A stretch of 64,000 nucleotides of DNA from Bacteroidota bacterium (GCA_025352785.1 JANXSD010000020.1:1-64000); one strand, 5' to 3'; numbered from the stretch's first letter, positions 1-9,735 are shown. Notes: generated from the letters alone by a model not told the origin. Translations and numbers: made by a program.

Positions 1-3000
1 TGAACGGTCATTCCCGAACACGCTGCATTGTGCTCGAAGAAAAAACTTGTATGTGTTGTAAAAGGATTTGGGTAATTTAAAACATGTTCTAACGCTAATT
101 GAGCAGAAGCACTCACAATAAATTCAGTGGTTCTTTCAGTAGAATTATTGTTAATGTCCCATGCTTTAAACTTTATAGTATGAGGTCCTTCACTAAGTTT
201 TGATAACTTATAAATCACTTGACCTTTCTGATAGCTATCCAAATTCGATTCGTAAAAATCATTCAATACATATAATTTTTGCGGCTCATTGTCAAGTTGT
301 GCTGTAATATCATGACCAATGCCATTACCAACGGTATTAATTCCACTGGAGTCAAATAAAATAGCATAAATACTAGGAGTGGAATTTGTTAATCCGCCAA
401 AAACAAATTTTTCATCGTTCATATAAAGTCGAACGTCAGGACCAACAGCATCATTCAAACTACTATCAGCAGCACCTCCAATAGTGAAACTTTCATCATA
501 TCCATTGGCATCATCTACATCAGTATTTGCATAGAAACTTAATCGCCCACTACCATACTTGTAGGAAATATCGCGAGGAACAATAAAATTATTCGTAAAG
601 ATTCCATTTTTAACACTTGCCTTGCCGCGATACAAAACATTTTTTCTTAGCGGAAAACTATCCAATACACTTTGATCTTTTCCTGTATTGTCATTTACCA
701 ATGTTTTCACTTCTGTCGATTTATCGAAGATGGTGGTATATACAACGCCATTAAATCCGGTAAGCGTGTTTCCTGTGCCATCGGTTACTTTACCTTTAAT
801 GGTAATTTTACTTAATGCCGAAAGTGTATCCGCAGTAATGGACGTACCAGTTTTTTCAATGGCTACTGTTTGTACGTTATATTTAGGATATGCTAAACGT
901 AGTGCAGGGTCTCCCAATAAGGTTACTATTCTATTATAGGGCTGATCTCTTTTTGATAAACGTTGTATATCACCAATGCGAGGCATTTCACCATTGAGTG
1001 GAGTAAACATATAATCAACCATTCTTAAATTGATGGCTTTATTTTCGTTGGCAAATGCTAACCTCACGGTCGTAAGTAATGCACATCCCCCACCGTGGCT
1101 ATTAAGCAATATTAATTCGCCTGCTGATGTTCTTAATGGATCATCAAAACGACTAAATTCACATGTAGCGGTAATAAATAAGGGTAGCTTATTGGTGTTT
1201 TGCCAAGCATTTATCATGGGGATATCAAGTATTGCTTCAGCAGCCCAACCTATCTCTCCACCATGACCCGTATAGTTCATCAGCAATGCACCTTTATCAA
1301 CACGTTTGTTGATGGCATCGTTAACTTCTGGGTATCGAGAGCCACCAGGAGTACTAACTTGTTGGTAGGAATCAAGTACAATTTGATCGATGTTGTAAAC
1401 GGGATGCGCAGCTTTCACAGTATTTAAAATGTCTTCGCTTTGATCAAAATGTAAATTGTAATCTTGATCATCAGCGATGAAACATAACACATTGCGCCAG
1501 TCACCCAAACGTCCTGTACTTGTTCCAGCACAACAAGTAGGTCCTGTCGAAGTTCCCGGAGTAGAGTAAGAGATGATTTTATCAACTACGGCAGTTGCTT
1601 CATCAGAATTTTTAACGGGTAATCTGCCAACTCCTAAGTCGATGAGTTCCGCATTTTGTAAGGTCCCTTCATTGTCATCCATCATACCAAAAAAATCATC
1701 AGAAGTATACGAAGCAATTACTGCAAGTGAATTCTCAGATTGAAAGGTAGGAATGAAATTAGTATTTCCATTAATTCTGTTTTTCAAATCATACGAACCA
1801 TCTCCCATCAATAATAGATATCGAGGTAAAGAAGACGGTAGTGCACGATCATAAAACATTTTCGCAAAATCACGAATGGAAGCAATGTCACGAGCACCAC
1901 TCGAAAATTCATTAAACACTTGTGGCAATGCAGCAACCTCAACTGTAAGATGATCATGAGTACGATGGAAGTCAGCTAATCTATTTGCCTGATCCATAAA
2001 TTCACTTGCCGATACAATGATCATATCCGTTGGCGTAAACCCTAATGCGTGTAGATTTTGATTATCGATTTTGCCGAATTTATTTGCAATCTTAAAATTA
2101 TTTTCGTCAAATAAAATGTATTCCGATGAAGCTCCTGCACCAAGGTTTTGAATAAATTCCAAACCATTTCCATTCAATAAAAAATCTTGTTGCAATACGG
2201 TTGTTGGTGAATTAACATTCCAAAGTGTTAACCCGTTTTTCGCATTGTTAATTACATAACGACTTACACTCGATGTGTTCAACGTGTCGAGATCTCTAAA
2301 CATTAATAGTCCTCCTGAAACGGATAGGCTACGATTAACATTGATCGAAAGATAGTCCAACCATCCAGATGAATTTGAATTGTATGGTTGAAAAACATAA
2401 TTCAAATTTATACTTGGCGAACTAGCATAAAATGTCTTGAACTGAATATTGGAATTCCCAAACGCATCTGTATAGTTGGTGGATACATTTGGAATGTTTT
2501 GCGTTAAAATTGATGTGTTATTATAATTGATAAGAAACTTACTGTAAACGGTGCCAAAATCAAAAGTTGTTCGTGCGATAACACTGGATTTTAAGGAAGC
2601 ATTCCCAGGAATTAAATCTGGAAATTGAAATGAAAAATTCTGACTTAACGAAACATCAAAAACTTCACCATACCAGTTTCTTCCTGATTTGATAAAGTTA
2701 CTTTTATCTTCTTCATGAAATGCCCTATCTGTAAAGCTAGTTACTGTTCGATTGGCAGGACCAGAAAGTGATGATGCAGATCCGACTCTTTTCGCTGAAC
2801 CATTTCCACCATCAAATGTGATGAAGTAATAAGTGGTATCAGTAAAAAGATTTTTTATGTGATTATACCTTTTTTCTGTAGGAGAATAAGTCCACCTATC
2901 CGGACCTTGACCATAGAAAAGGAAATAATCGCCTTCGTTAAAATTCCCGTTATTGTCAGCATCAATAATTTTGATTGCATTTTCTTGCAGGTCATCAGCA

Positions 3001-3644
3001 CGTGGAATGCTATTTAAGGTTGGAACCATTCCACCACCATTACCAAATAATCTAAGTGTTGAGCCATTAATATCATTCGATGAAATTCCTAATTCGCGCA
3101 AAAAATCATACGATACTTTATAAATTCCATCTTCAGTTAATCCGATTTTATACCAAGTCCCACTAGCTAAAACTGAATTTGATGCGTAAACACGTATAGT
3201 AGATCGCTGTGCAGAATTGTCGCTTGCTGATTTGGAGAGGTTTAAACGGAAACTGATTAATTTCTCCACTTTATTTGTGCTGGGGTTAATACGAAATGGA
3301 AGGATTGATACTAATGTGGAGCCAGATTTCCTTTCTATTACCTTTTCGGATGTGATGATAGGAGAAGCCTCAAAGGAAATTAGTTTGGATTTCAACTCCT
3401 CAACTGTTAATTCTTGGTATTGAGGTTCCAAAATATTCGCATTCATACCCACTTGACCATTTATTTGTTTTACATACCAGGGAAGAAATCCTGTATCATT
3501 TTTGTACTGTGCTCCGTTAAAAGAAAGGTGAATTCCTTCCGCCGAAGAGTTTGAAATTGGATCCCAATTAAGAATTATTCGATCGCTTTGGGCTTGAATG
3601 GAGCTTGCCCCAAAAAATATTGATAAATAAAAGAGTAACTTCAT
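1..3644 (-). CDS. porU: PorU, type IX secretion sortase (C25 peptidase), 3' end cut by window edge
   Basis: Read on the minus strand, an open frame runs from an ATG at 3644 to the window edge (about 1214 codons, no stop). It starts with a signal peptide (MKLLFYLSIFFGASSIQAQ). The gingipain-like C25 peptidase half carries the catalytic dyad: His in YTGHGGE (codon 1263-1265) and Cys in TATCEFSRFDDP (codon 1161-1163). Near the edge the segment LNYPNPFTTHTSFFFEHN resembles the C-terminal Ig/FlgD-like part typical of PorU. In the family PorU sits on the outer membrane, removes the C-terminal sorting domain of T9SS cargo and attaches cargo to A-LPS; this role is inferred from homology. An in-frame ATG at 3695 would add 17 residues ahead of the signal peptide, so 3644 is preferred. 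It is divergent from the PorP/SprF gene. In Flavobacterium porV follows porU, so porV may lie just outside the window. Confidence 0.93.
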   Translation of the reverse strand, partial: MKLLFYLSIFFGASSIQAQSDRIILNWDPISNSSAEGIHLSFNGAQYKNDTGFLPWYVKQINGQVGMNANILEPQYQELTVEELKSKLISFEASPIITSEKVIERKSGSTLVSILPFRINPSTNKVEKLISFRLNLSKSASDNSAQRSTIRVYASNSVLASGTWYKIGLTEDGIYKVSYDFLRELGISSNDINGSTLRLFGNGGGMVPTLNSIPRADDLQENAIKIIDADNNGNFNEGDYFLFYGQGPDRWTYSPTEKRYNHIKNLFTDTTYYFITFDGGNGSAKRVGSASSLSGPANRTVTSFTDRAFHEEDKSNFIKSGRNWYGEVFDVSLSQNFSFQFPDLIPGNASLKSSVIARTTFDFGTVYSKFLINYNNTSILTQNIPNVSTNYTDAFGNSNIQFKTFYASSPSINLNYVFQPYNSNSSGWLDYLSINVNRSLSVSGGLLMFRDLDTLNTSSVSRYVINNAKNGLTLWNVNSPTTVLQQDFLLNGNGLEFIQNLGAGASSEYILFDENNFKIANKFGKIDNQNLHALGFTPTDMIIVSASEFMDQANRLADFHRTHDHLTVEVAALPQVFNEFSSGARDIASIRDFAKMFYDRALPSSLPRYLLLMGDGSYDLKNRINGNTNFIPTFQSENSLAVIASYTSDDFFGMMDDNEGTLQNAELIDLGVGRLPVKNSDEATAVVDKIISYSTPGTSTGPTCCAGTSTGRLGDWRNVLCFIADDQDYNLHFDQSEDILNTVKAAHPVYNIDQIVLDSYQQVSTPGGSRYPEVNDAINKRVDKGALLMNYTGHGGEIGWAAEAILDIPMINAWQNTNKLPLFITATCEFSRFDDPLRTSAGELILLNSHGGGCALLTTVRLAFANENKAINLRMVDYMFTPLNGEMPRIGDIQRLSKRDQPYNRIVTLLGDPALRLAYPKYNVQTVAIEKTGTSITADTLSALSKITIKGKVTDGTGNTLTGFNGVVYTTIFDKSTEVKTLVNDNTGKDQSVLDSFPLRKNVLYRGKASVKNGIFTNNFIVPRDISYKYGSGRLSFYANTDVDDANGYDESFTIGGAADSSLNDAVGPDVRLYMNDEKFVFGGLTNSTPSIYAILFDSSGINTVGNGIGHDITAQLDNEPQKLYVLNDFYESNLDSYQKGQVIYKLSKLSEGPHTIKFKAWDINNNSTERTTEFIVSASAQLALEHVLNYPNPFTTHTSFFFEHNAACSGMTV

Positions 3645-3914
3645 TCTTGATGAAAACTGAGGTGTTTGTGAGGTAAAATTTAAAGATGAAATCATTCCTT
3701 CGTAAGATTTATGCTTTTTTATGCTATTTTAAGAAACAAAAAAATTAAATTTGTGCTCATAAGTTTAATGGATTTTACATCTTTGATGTTTCAACCAAAC
3801 AGCGAATGAACGTTTTTGGTTTGTAAATATTGCAAGATTTGTCTCAATTAGGATCAAATAAGTGTAACAAATTTATGACTCTCCGTATAACTCGATTATA
3901 TAAAAGTATCCGTT

Positions 3915-4925
3915 ATGCTTAAGCGACTGCTCCTGTGTGTATTTATTGGTTTTAGTTTGGTGTCGGAGGCTCAGGATCCTCAATTCACACAATTCTATGC
4001 AAATCCTTTATATTTGAATCCGGCCTTTGCTGGATCTGCAAGATGCCCTCGTGTGGGTCTCAACTACCGTAATCAGTGGCCAGCCCTTAAGGAGACTTAC
4101 ATAACTACAAGCGCATCGTATGATCAGCATTTTGATGGCATTAATGGAGGATTAGGCTTATTAATTTTGAATGATAAAGCCGGTGAAGGCACAATTGCCA
4201 CAACAAATATAAGCGCGATGTATGCTTATCAGCTTAATATCAACCGTAAATTTTCAATGCGCTTTGGATTACAAGGAACGTATGTTCAGAAAAAATTGGA
4301 TTTCGATAAACTAACTTTTGGTGATATGATTGATCCCCGTTATGGCTTTGTTTATGAAACACAAGAAACCAGACCAAAAGAATCAAGACATTATACCGAT
4401 TTCTCCGCCGGAGTATTGGCTTATACAAGTAAAGTATATGGTGGTCTTGCTGTGAATCACATGACTCAGCCAGATGAAGCGTTTATCGTAAAAGGAACTA
4501 GTAAGCTACCTATGAAAATCACCGCTCATATTGGTGCATTAATACCAATTGGAGAAAGTTCAGGTGGAGGTTATCGTGGTCGTATAGATAAGGACGATGG
4601 AACTTTTATCTCCCCCAATTTATTATATCAACAGCAAGCTTCTTTTAATCAAATTAACTTCGGTATGTACGTGCTTCATTCGCCAATTGTGGGTGGATTG
4701 TGGTACCGTGGTAACTTTGGTAAAGGTAATTTCATTTCCAGCGACTCATTTATTGCCTTAATTGGAATCCAAAAAGGGATCTTCAAATTTGGTTATAGTT
4801 ATGACGTAACAGTATCAAAATTAAGTAATTCAACTGGCGGCTCTCATGAGTTAAGTCTAGGCCTCCAATTTGAATGTCATCCGAAAAAGAAAAGATTCCG
4901 TGCAATATCTTGCCCTAGTTTTTAG
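3915..4925 (+). CDS. PorP/SprF family type IX secretion membrane protein
   Basis: A 336-residue protein with signal peptide (MLKRLLLCVFIGFSLVSEAQ) followed at once by the family hallmark QDPQFTQFYANPLYLNPAFAGS. The rest is rich in alternating aromatic/glycine strands, as in an outer-membrane beta-barrel of roughly 300-350 residues. PorP/SprF proteins anchor or help export T9SS cargo such as SprB-type adhesins and bind peptidoglycan-linked partners. It lies 41 bp before gldJ on the same strand and is divergent from porU, so it belongs to a T9SS/gliding locus. Genomes usually hold many PorP/SprF paralogues and I cannot tell which this is, so no symbol is given. Confidence 0.9.
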   Translation: MLKRLLLCVFIGFSLVSEAQDPQFTQFYANPLYLNPAFAGSARCPRVGLNYRNQWPALKETYITTSASYDQHFDGINGGLGLLILNDKAGEGTIATTNISAMYAYQLNINRKFSMRFGLQGTYVQKKLDFDKLTFGDMIDPRYGFVYETQETRPKESRHYTDFSAGVLAYTSKVYGGLAVNHMTQPDEAFIVKGTSKLPMKITAHIGALIPIGESSGGGYRGRIDKDDGTFISPNLLYQQQASFNQINFGMYVLHSPIVGGLWYRGNFGKGNFISSDSFIALIGIQKGIFKFGYSYDVTVSKLSNSTGGSHELSLGLQFECHPKKKRFRAISCPSF

Positions 4926-4966
4926 TTATTTGTGCATATTTGTCCTCCCTAAAAAAGCTTACACAC

Positions 4967-6400
4967 ATGAAAGTTAAAAATCATTTGCTTCCCGTTCTTA
5001 GTTTAGGAATGATGATTTTTACCGCTTGTTCACCGAAGGATAAGTCCTCGTCAACAGGTTGGGATTATAATAATGAGAAAAACGGTGGCTTCGAAGTTGT
5101 CGATTACAGAGAGCAGGAAACTGGTCCTGGATTGGTGCTTATTGAAGGTGGTACATTTACAATGGGCCGCACCGAAGAAGAGGTCGTTCACGATTGGGAT
5201 AACATGCCTCGCCGTGCTACTGTTTCTTCTTATTACCTCGACGAAACAGAAGTCGCTAATGTTCATTGGCTGGAATACCTGTATTGGTTAAATCGTGTTT
5301 TTGGAACGGATTATCCTGAGGTATATCGTAAAGCACTTCCAGATACTTTAGTTTGGCGTGATCGTTTAGCCTTTAACGAACCTTATATTGAGCATTATTT
5401 ACGTCACCCAGCATTTAAGGATTACCCAGTAGTAGGAATAAACTGGTTACAAGCAAGTGATTTTTGTGCTTGGCGTACTGATCGCGTTAACGAACAAATT
5501 CTTATCCGTGAAGGTATTCTTCGCGTGAATCCTGCTCAGGTGAACGAGGATAACTTTAATACAGATGCTTATCTTGCCGGACAATACGAAGGTTTAGTAA
5601 GAAGTCCATTAAAGGATCTTAATCCCAACAATGATACTCGTAAGGTGCGTATGGAAGATGGTATTTTATTGCCTCGCTATCGCCTCCCAACTGAAGCAGA
5701 ATGGGAATTCGCAGCAATGGGTTTAGTTGGAAATACTGTTTATGAAAACGTTAATGAGCGTAAATTATACCCGTGGAACGGACATAGCGTTCGTAATCCA
5801 GAAGATAAGTGGCAAGGTGAAATGCTTGCAAACTTTAAACGTGGTCGAGGTGATCAGATGGGAGTTGCAGGACGATTGAATGATAATGCTGATATCACTG
5901 CTCCCGTTTACTCTTATGTTCCAAACGATTATGGATTGTATAATATGGCGGGTAACGTAGCGGAATGGGTGATGGATGTTTATCGTCCTTTATCTCATGA
6001 AGATGCTTCTGATTTTCGATCATTCCGTGGTAACGTTTATAAAACTCAAGTTACCGATGATGAAGGTGCAATCGCTGAAAAAGATAGCTTAGGTCGTGTT
6101 CAATTACGTGAAGTTACAGAAGCTGAAGCATCAACACGTCGTAATTACCAAAAAGCAGATAACATCAACTATCAAGATGGCGATGAGCCTGATTATACAC
6201 TTTACAATTCCGGAACATCTACTTTAATTGATGATAAAGCTCGCGTAGTGAAAGGTGGTTCTTGGAAAGATCGCGCTTACTATATGACACCAGGTTCTCG
6301 TCGTTTCCTTGATGAAAATCAAAGTACCGATTGGTTGGGATTCCGTTGTGCAATGGCACGAGTAGGAAGTCCCGTTGGTCTCGGTGGAAAGAAAAGATAA
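4967..6400 (+). CDS. gldJ: GldJ, gliding/T9SS lipoprotein with FGE-sulfatase fold
   Basis: A 477-residue lipoprotein: the N-terminus MKVKNHLLPVLSLGMMIFTAC gives a lipobox with Cys21. It is followed by the GldJ-type segment GWDYNNEKNGGFEV and then an FGE-sulfatase (SUMF1) domain to the end, with GGTFTMG, LPTEAEWEFAA, NMAGNVAEWVMDV and WLGFRCAMA. GldJ is needed for gliding and T9SS function in Flavobacterium and stabilises GldK; it is not known to be a catalytic FGE. GldK is the nearest alternative, but the opening segment fits GldJ better. I chose the ATG at 4967 over a TTG at 4940 because only the former gives a normal lipoprotein signal. A strong terminator follows. Confidence 0.9.
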   Translation: MKVKNHLLPVLSLGMMIFTACSPKDKSSSTGWDYNNEKNGGFEVVDYREQETGPGLVLIEGGTFTMGRTEEEVVHDWDNMPRRATVSSYYLDETEVANVHWLEYLYWLNRVFGTDYPEVYRKALPDTLVWRDRLAFNEPYIEHYLRHPAFKDYPVVGINWLQASDFCAWRTDRVNEQILIREGILRVNPAQVNEDNFNTDAYLAGQYEGLVRSPLKDLNPNNDTRKVRMEDGILLPRYRLPTEAEWEFAAMGLVGNTVYENVNERKLYPWNGHSVRNPEDKWQGEMLANFKRGRGDQMGVAGRLNDNADITAPVYSYVPNDYGLYNMAGNVAEWVMDVYRPLSHEDASDFRSFRGNVYKTQVTDDEGAIAEKDSLGRVQLREVTEAEASTRRNYQKADNINYQDGDEPDYTLYNSGTSTLIDDKARVVKGGSWKDRAYYMTPGSRRFLDENQSTDWLGFRCAMARVGSPVGLGGKKR

Positions 6401-6416
6401 TTTCTATCTTAAAGAT

Positions 6417-6450
6417 AAAAAACAGCCACCCCATAAAGGTGGCTGTTTTG
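6417..6450 (+). terminator. Rho-independent terminator after gldJ
   Basis: Inverted repeat AACAGCCACC / GGTGGCTGTT with a 7-base loop, followed by a T-rich run. It lies 17-50 bases after the gldJ stop. Confidence 0.85.
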
Positions 6451-6495
6451 TTTATAAACCATTTTTATTGCCAGAATTAAGGCAAATTTTTATAG

Positions 6496-6503
6496 TAATT
6501 TTG
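6496..6503 (+). promoter_or_regulatory. Bacteroidota -7 promoter element
   Basis: TAATTTTG matches the Bacteroidota -7 consensus TAnnTTTG. It lies after the gldJ terminator and 18 bases before the ATG of the small ORF that precedes ftsE, so it probably starts that transcript. Confidence 0.55.
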
Positions 6504-6521
6504 CATTTATTGTTATCGGAA

Positions 6522-6731
6522 ATGATTCTCTATACATTAAAGATTCAAGGCAAAGCTAAGATCCCTGATTACGTTCAATTAAGGGATGAACAATTTACCT
6601 TACTTGCATATTTTCGGCTTGATCGCCCTGAAAAAGCATTGTCGAAAGCTGGATTGACGCTACATGAAAGTAAGATCCTTGAATTTATTGCAGGAATTCC
6701 ATTTGGTAAAGTGCAGAAATTGGAAATTTGA
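6522..6731 (+). CDS. Small protein of unknown function ahead of ftsE
   Basis: A 69-residue ORF beginning MILYTLKIQGKAKIPDYVQLR and ending PFGKVQKLEI. I do not recognise a named domain. It has no signal peptide or membrane segment and looks like a compact soluble protein with mixed charge. I chose the ATG at 6522 rather than the longer open frame (back to 6375), because that frame reads through the gldJ end and the terminator hairpin, and a -7 promoter element sits just upstream. It is 64 bp before ftsE and may share its transcript. It is real by codon pattern and promoter placement, but function cannot be inferred. Confidence 0.65.
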   Translation: MILYTLKIQGKAKIPDYVQLRDEQFTLLAYFRLDRPEKALSKAGLTLHESKILEFIAGIPFGKVQKLEI

Positions 6732-6795
6732 ATAAAAGACATCATAGAATTGACGATTCAAAATGAATAGTGCAGTAGCCCAAAAAAGTTAAATC

Positions 6796-7491
6796 ATGAG
6801 TGATAAAATAATAAATCTCGAACATGTTAGTATTTTCCACCATAAAAATATGGTGCTAAACGATGTAAACCTGCAAGTTATGCGAGGAGAATTTATATAT
6901 CTCATAGGTAAAACAGGAAGTGGCAAAAGTAGTATCATGCGCTTATTGTATGGTGATCTTCCCTTGAAACAAGGCGATGCAAATGTTGCGGGCTTCAATT
7001 TGAAAACCATGAAAAAAGGAGAAATTCCTAAACTCCGAAGAAAGCTAGGAATTGTTTTTCAGGATTTTCAATTGTTAACAGATAGATCCGCAAAGGATAA
7101 TTTATTGTTCTATTTGAAAGCGACTGGTTGGGGCGAGAAAAGTAAGATGGAAGAACGTGTAAGTGAGGTGCTAACAAAGGTAGGCTTAGGCACTAAAGGA
7201 TTTAAAATGCCACATGAACTTTCGGGTGGTGAACAACAACGATTAGTAATCGCTCGCGCACTGCTCAATGATCCAGATCTTATTCTGGCCGATGAACCAA
7301 CTGGGAACCTCGATCCAGAAACTAGTAATGAAATTATGAAATTACTTTTTGATGTAAGTAAAAATGAATGCGCAGTTGTAATGGTTACACACAACTATTC
7401 AATTATCGATCGCTTCCCATCAAGAATTGTAAAAGTTGAAAATGGAAAAGTTGCGGATGCTTTAAATACATCTACAATCATTGAAATTTAA
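6796..7491 (+). CDS. ftsE: FtsE-like cell division ABC transporter ATPase
   Basis: A 231-residue ABC ATPase. Walker A is GKTGSGKSS (about residues 38-46), the Q-loop is in VFQDFQLL, the signature is LSGGEQQR, Walker B is LILADEPTG and the H-loop is in VTHNY. Length and the segment [21 protein letters not shown] match Bacteroidota FtsE. With FtsX, FtsE acts at the divisome and, in many bacteria, controls peptidoglycan hydrolases through ATP hydrolysis. No ftsX is adjacent; in this phylum the two are often unlinked. LolD/MacB-type ATPases are the main alternative. Its stop codon overlaps the stop of the convergent glycosyltransferase gene by 3 bases within a shared TTAA. Confidence 0.83.
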   Translation: MSDKIINLEHVSIFHHKNMVLNDVNLQVMRGEFIYLIGKTGSGKSSIMRLLYGDLPLKQGDANVAGFNLKTMKKGEIPKLRRKLGIVFQDFQLLTDRSAKDNLLFYLKATGWGEKSKMEERVSEVLTKVGLGTKGFKMPHELSGGEQQRLVIARALLNDPDLILADEPTGNLDPETSNEIMKLLFDVSKNECAVVMVTHNYSIIDRFPSRIVKVENGKVADALNTSTIIEI

Positions 7492-8624
7492 ATTGAAATT
7501 AAATGCCTCGCTAAATTCTTGGCGTTTTTAATATTTGAAAATTCATCTTCTAAAAGATTTTTTCTTTTTGTTTTATCGTCTATGGAAAGTGGGATTTTAA
7601 AAAGCCGAATTATGTTTTCTTTAAATGTTAGTGTATCATTCGCTATCACACATAAACTTTCTAATCCCGTTCCTTCTAACATCATTGAATTAACAATAAC
7701 ATGACGACCAATAAATAATGCTGCGAGTAATTTTAATTTTATACCCGTTGCTTGAAATGCTGGAAGTGCATTTATTTGCGCCTCACTAATTAATTCTTCC
7801 ATTTTTTCGGTGGAAGGATTTTCTATTAGTTGTATATTTTTACTTGCTTTTATTGCAGTTTTAAGTTCTGTGTTTGGATTATTGCCCGCAATAATAAAAT
7901 TAATTTTAAGATCGTTAAAAATTTCACGAACCAGGTACATCGCTGCCTTATGGTTTTCTGCAACAGAAAGATTTGCATGATACAAAACATACTCACCTAA
8001 TTTATCTTTATTATTTACATTATCATAAGGATGAAAAGCAGGAAGATAAAACACTTTCTTGCCGAATTTTTTGTGAAAATAATTTGTTTCTGTTTTAGAT
8101 ATTGCAGCAATTCCTTTCGTCAAGTTTAAAATTGGTTCATAGCTTTCAAGTTTCGTTGCTTCACTGTTAAAATAATATCGTTTAAATAAATTACTTTCTG
8201 CTAACCCTAAATGACGATAATATTCATGTTCTATATTATGTGTACGAACAATAATTTTTCTCCCTTTCAGTCGCTTATCATGAAGTGGAAATGTTGTATG
8301 CAAACCTTCAAATAATATTGCATCTTTATTTTCTAATAATGCATCTAGTAAATGTTTGTTGTTTCTGGAACTTACGATATAGGGTAATTTAAGAAATAAT
8401 TTTGATTTTGAAATGTCGCGGGGGTAGTACGTAACACGTTCACAATATTCAGCTAACAATGGAGCTTTTTTTCTTCCATACATAAAACAATGCAAATGGA
8501 TTTTCCATCCTAGCTCATGTAACGATTTCAATTTATAAAACACATCAATCACACCGCCATAATTTGCAGGATAAGGAACATCGAAACTTACGATATGTAT
8601 CTTTTTATTAGGCAAGATGATCAA
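7488..8624 (-). CDS. Glycosyltransferase (GT4-like)
   Basis: A 378-residue soluble protein with a two-Rossmann-domain glycosyltransferase layout. The N-terminus IHIVSFDVPYPANYGGVIDVFYKL contains the acceptor-side glycine loop (YGG). The middle holds RTHNIEHEYYRHLGL, a motif common in GT4 enzymes. The C-terminal half has the nucleotide-sugar region ending TGIKLKLLAALFIGRHVIVN. It probably adds a sugar to a lipid-linked or envelope glycan; donor and acceptor cannot be read from sequence. It overlaps the upstream glycosyltransferase by 17 bp, so the two are translationally coupled. It converges on ftsE with overlapping stop codons. Confidence 0.8.
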   Translation of the reverse strand: MIILPNKKIHIVSFDVPYPANYGGVIDVFYKLKSLHELGWKIHLHCFMYGRKKAPLLAEYCERVTYYPRDISKSKLFLKLPYIVSSRNNKHLLDALLENKDAILFEGLHTTFPLHDKRLKGRKIIVRTHNIEHEYYRHLGLAESNLFKRYYFNSEATKLESYEPILNLTKGIAAISKTETNYFHKKFGKKVFYLPAFHPYDNVNNKDKLGEYVLYHANLSVAENHKAAMYLVREIFNDLKINFIIAGNNPNTELKTAIKASKNIQLIENPSTEKMEELISEAQINALPAFQATGIKLKLLAALFIGRHVIVNSMMLEGTGLESLCVIANDTLTFKENIIRLFKIPLSIDDKTKRKNLLEDEFSNIKNAKNLARHLISI

Positions 8625-9735
8625 TGATTTTTAGAAAATGTATTTTCTCTTTTTCCCAAATTAATTCTTCTGCTGCAATCTTTAAATTTATTTCCCATTC
8701 TTTTCTTTTGACAGTATCATTTAGCATCAAAAACATAAGTTTACTTAATGATTCGGGATCATGGTTAGGGCTAATCATTCCGATGGAGTAATTTTCAATT
8801 ATCTTTTTTACTTCGGGTAAATCACTTGCAAGAATTGGAATGTTAGCTTGTATGTAATCAAATAATTTATTAGGTAAACTGAATCGATAATTGATATTCA
8901 TATCCTTATCTAATGAAAGACCAAGATCCGCCGCTTTTGTGTATTTTATCAAATCTTTCGATTGTTGACGAGGAATAAATTTTACTTTATCACCCAATCC
9001 TTCTTTCACGACATTTAACTTAAGTTCCGAAATTACATCACCATTTCCAACAATAAGCAATAACGTATCTTTTAGGTATTTCATTGCCTCAACAGCTTCT
9101 TCCGCCCCTCGTTGGATATTAATTCCCGCACCTTGAAGTATGATGATATGTCGATCTAATGGAAGATCTAAAAACTTTCGAAGTTGTGTTTTATCTGATG
9201 AAGTATCATAAGTTTTTATCGGAACATTTCTAACAACTGAAAAATGGGTTCCATATTCTTCTTTGTATAAACGAGCGATGCTATCATTTACGGTATAGGC
9301 ATTCTTCAATTTGGGAATTATCCATCGTTCAATTCTTTTCCAAATTCCCTTTACAAATGGCCGTCCGGCTAATTCTGGAACGCCAGTAAAATATTCATGG
9401 CTATCATAAATGAGTGGAATGTTTTTCATTTTGGAAACGAGATAGTTAGGTAATAAGGTATCCAAATCATTACTAAATAAAATGTCGACCGGCTTGGATA
9501 ATAAAATCCTAAATAAACGAAAATTATAACTTGCATAGAACAAAAAACCTGTCTCAAAACGCAATTTTAATCTTAAAGAACGAAATCTTCTTGCGGGCAT
9601 TTCTTCGCCATTTTTCAACTTTCTACCTATTACAAGTACATCATAGCCCAAATCTTTTAAGGTGCAAGCGCTACGATTTACCCTTTGATCCGTTACAAGA
9701 TCGCTGGTAACGGAAATGAGAATTTTTTTGGACAT
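8608..9735 (-). CDS. Glycosyltransferase family 4-like protein
   Basis: A 375-residue protein starting MSKKILISVTSDLVTDQRVNRSA, a typical Bacteroidota GT4 opening. It contains IYDSHEYFTGVPEL and YTVNDSIARLY in the N-terminal domain. The C-terminal donor-binding domain has ILQGAGINIQRGAEEAVEAM, LLIVGNGD and FSLPNKLFDYIQANIPILASDLPEV, the last matching the family's E/L-F-x-Y sugar-nucleotide segment. It is the first gene of a two-gene leftward operon with the overlapping glycosyltransferase downstream, probably in extracellular or lipopolysaccharide glycan assembly. It is divergent from secDF. A CGAAAATA (TATTTTCG on the minus strand) lies only 5 bases upstream of the ATG. Confidence 0.83.
   Translation of the reverse strand: MSKKILISVTSDLVTDQRVNRSACTLKDLGYDVLVIGRKLKNGEEMPARRFRSLRLKLRFETGFLFYASYNFRLFRILLSKPVDILFSNDLDTLLPNYLVSKMKNIPLIYDSHEYFTGVPELAGRPFVKGIWKRIERWIIPKLKNAYTVNDSIARLYKEEYGTHFSVVRNVPIKTYDTSSDKTQLRKFLDLPLDRHIIILQGAGINIQRGAEEAVEAMKYLKDTLLLIVGNGDVISELKLNVVKEGLGDKVKFIPRQQSKDLIKYTKAADLGLSLDKDMNINYRFSLPNKLFDYIQANIPILASDLPEVKKIIENYSIGMISPNHDPESLSKLMFLMLNDTVKRKEWEINLKIAAEELIWEKEKIHFLKIIDHLA

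Noticed and set aside
688-1427. Plus-strand open frames of 75-83 codons
   Set aside because: They lie antisense within porU, whose minus-strand frame is continuous and carries the C25 catalytic motifs.
3217-3423. Plus-strand 68-codon frame
   Set aside because: Shadow of porU on the opposite strand; no homology features.
4940-4966. TTG start extending gldJ by nine residues
   Set aside because: It places nine residues before a complete lipoprotein signal; the ATG at 4967 is normal.
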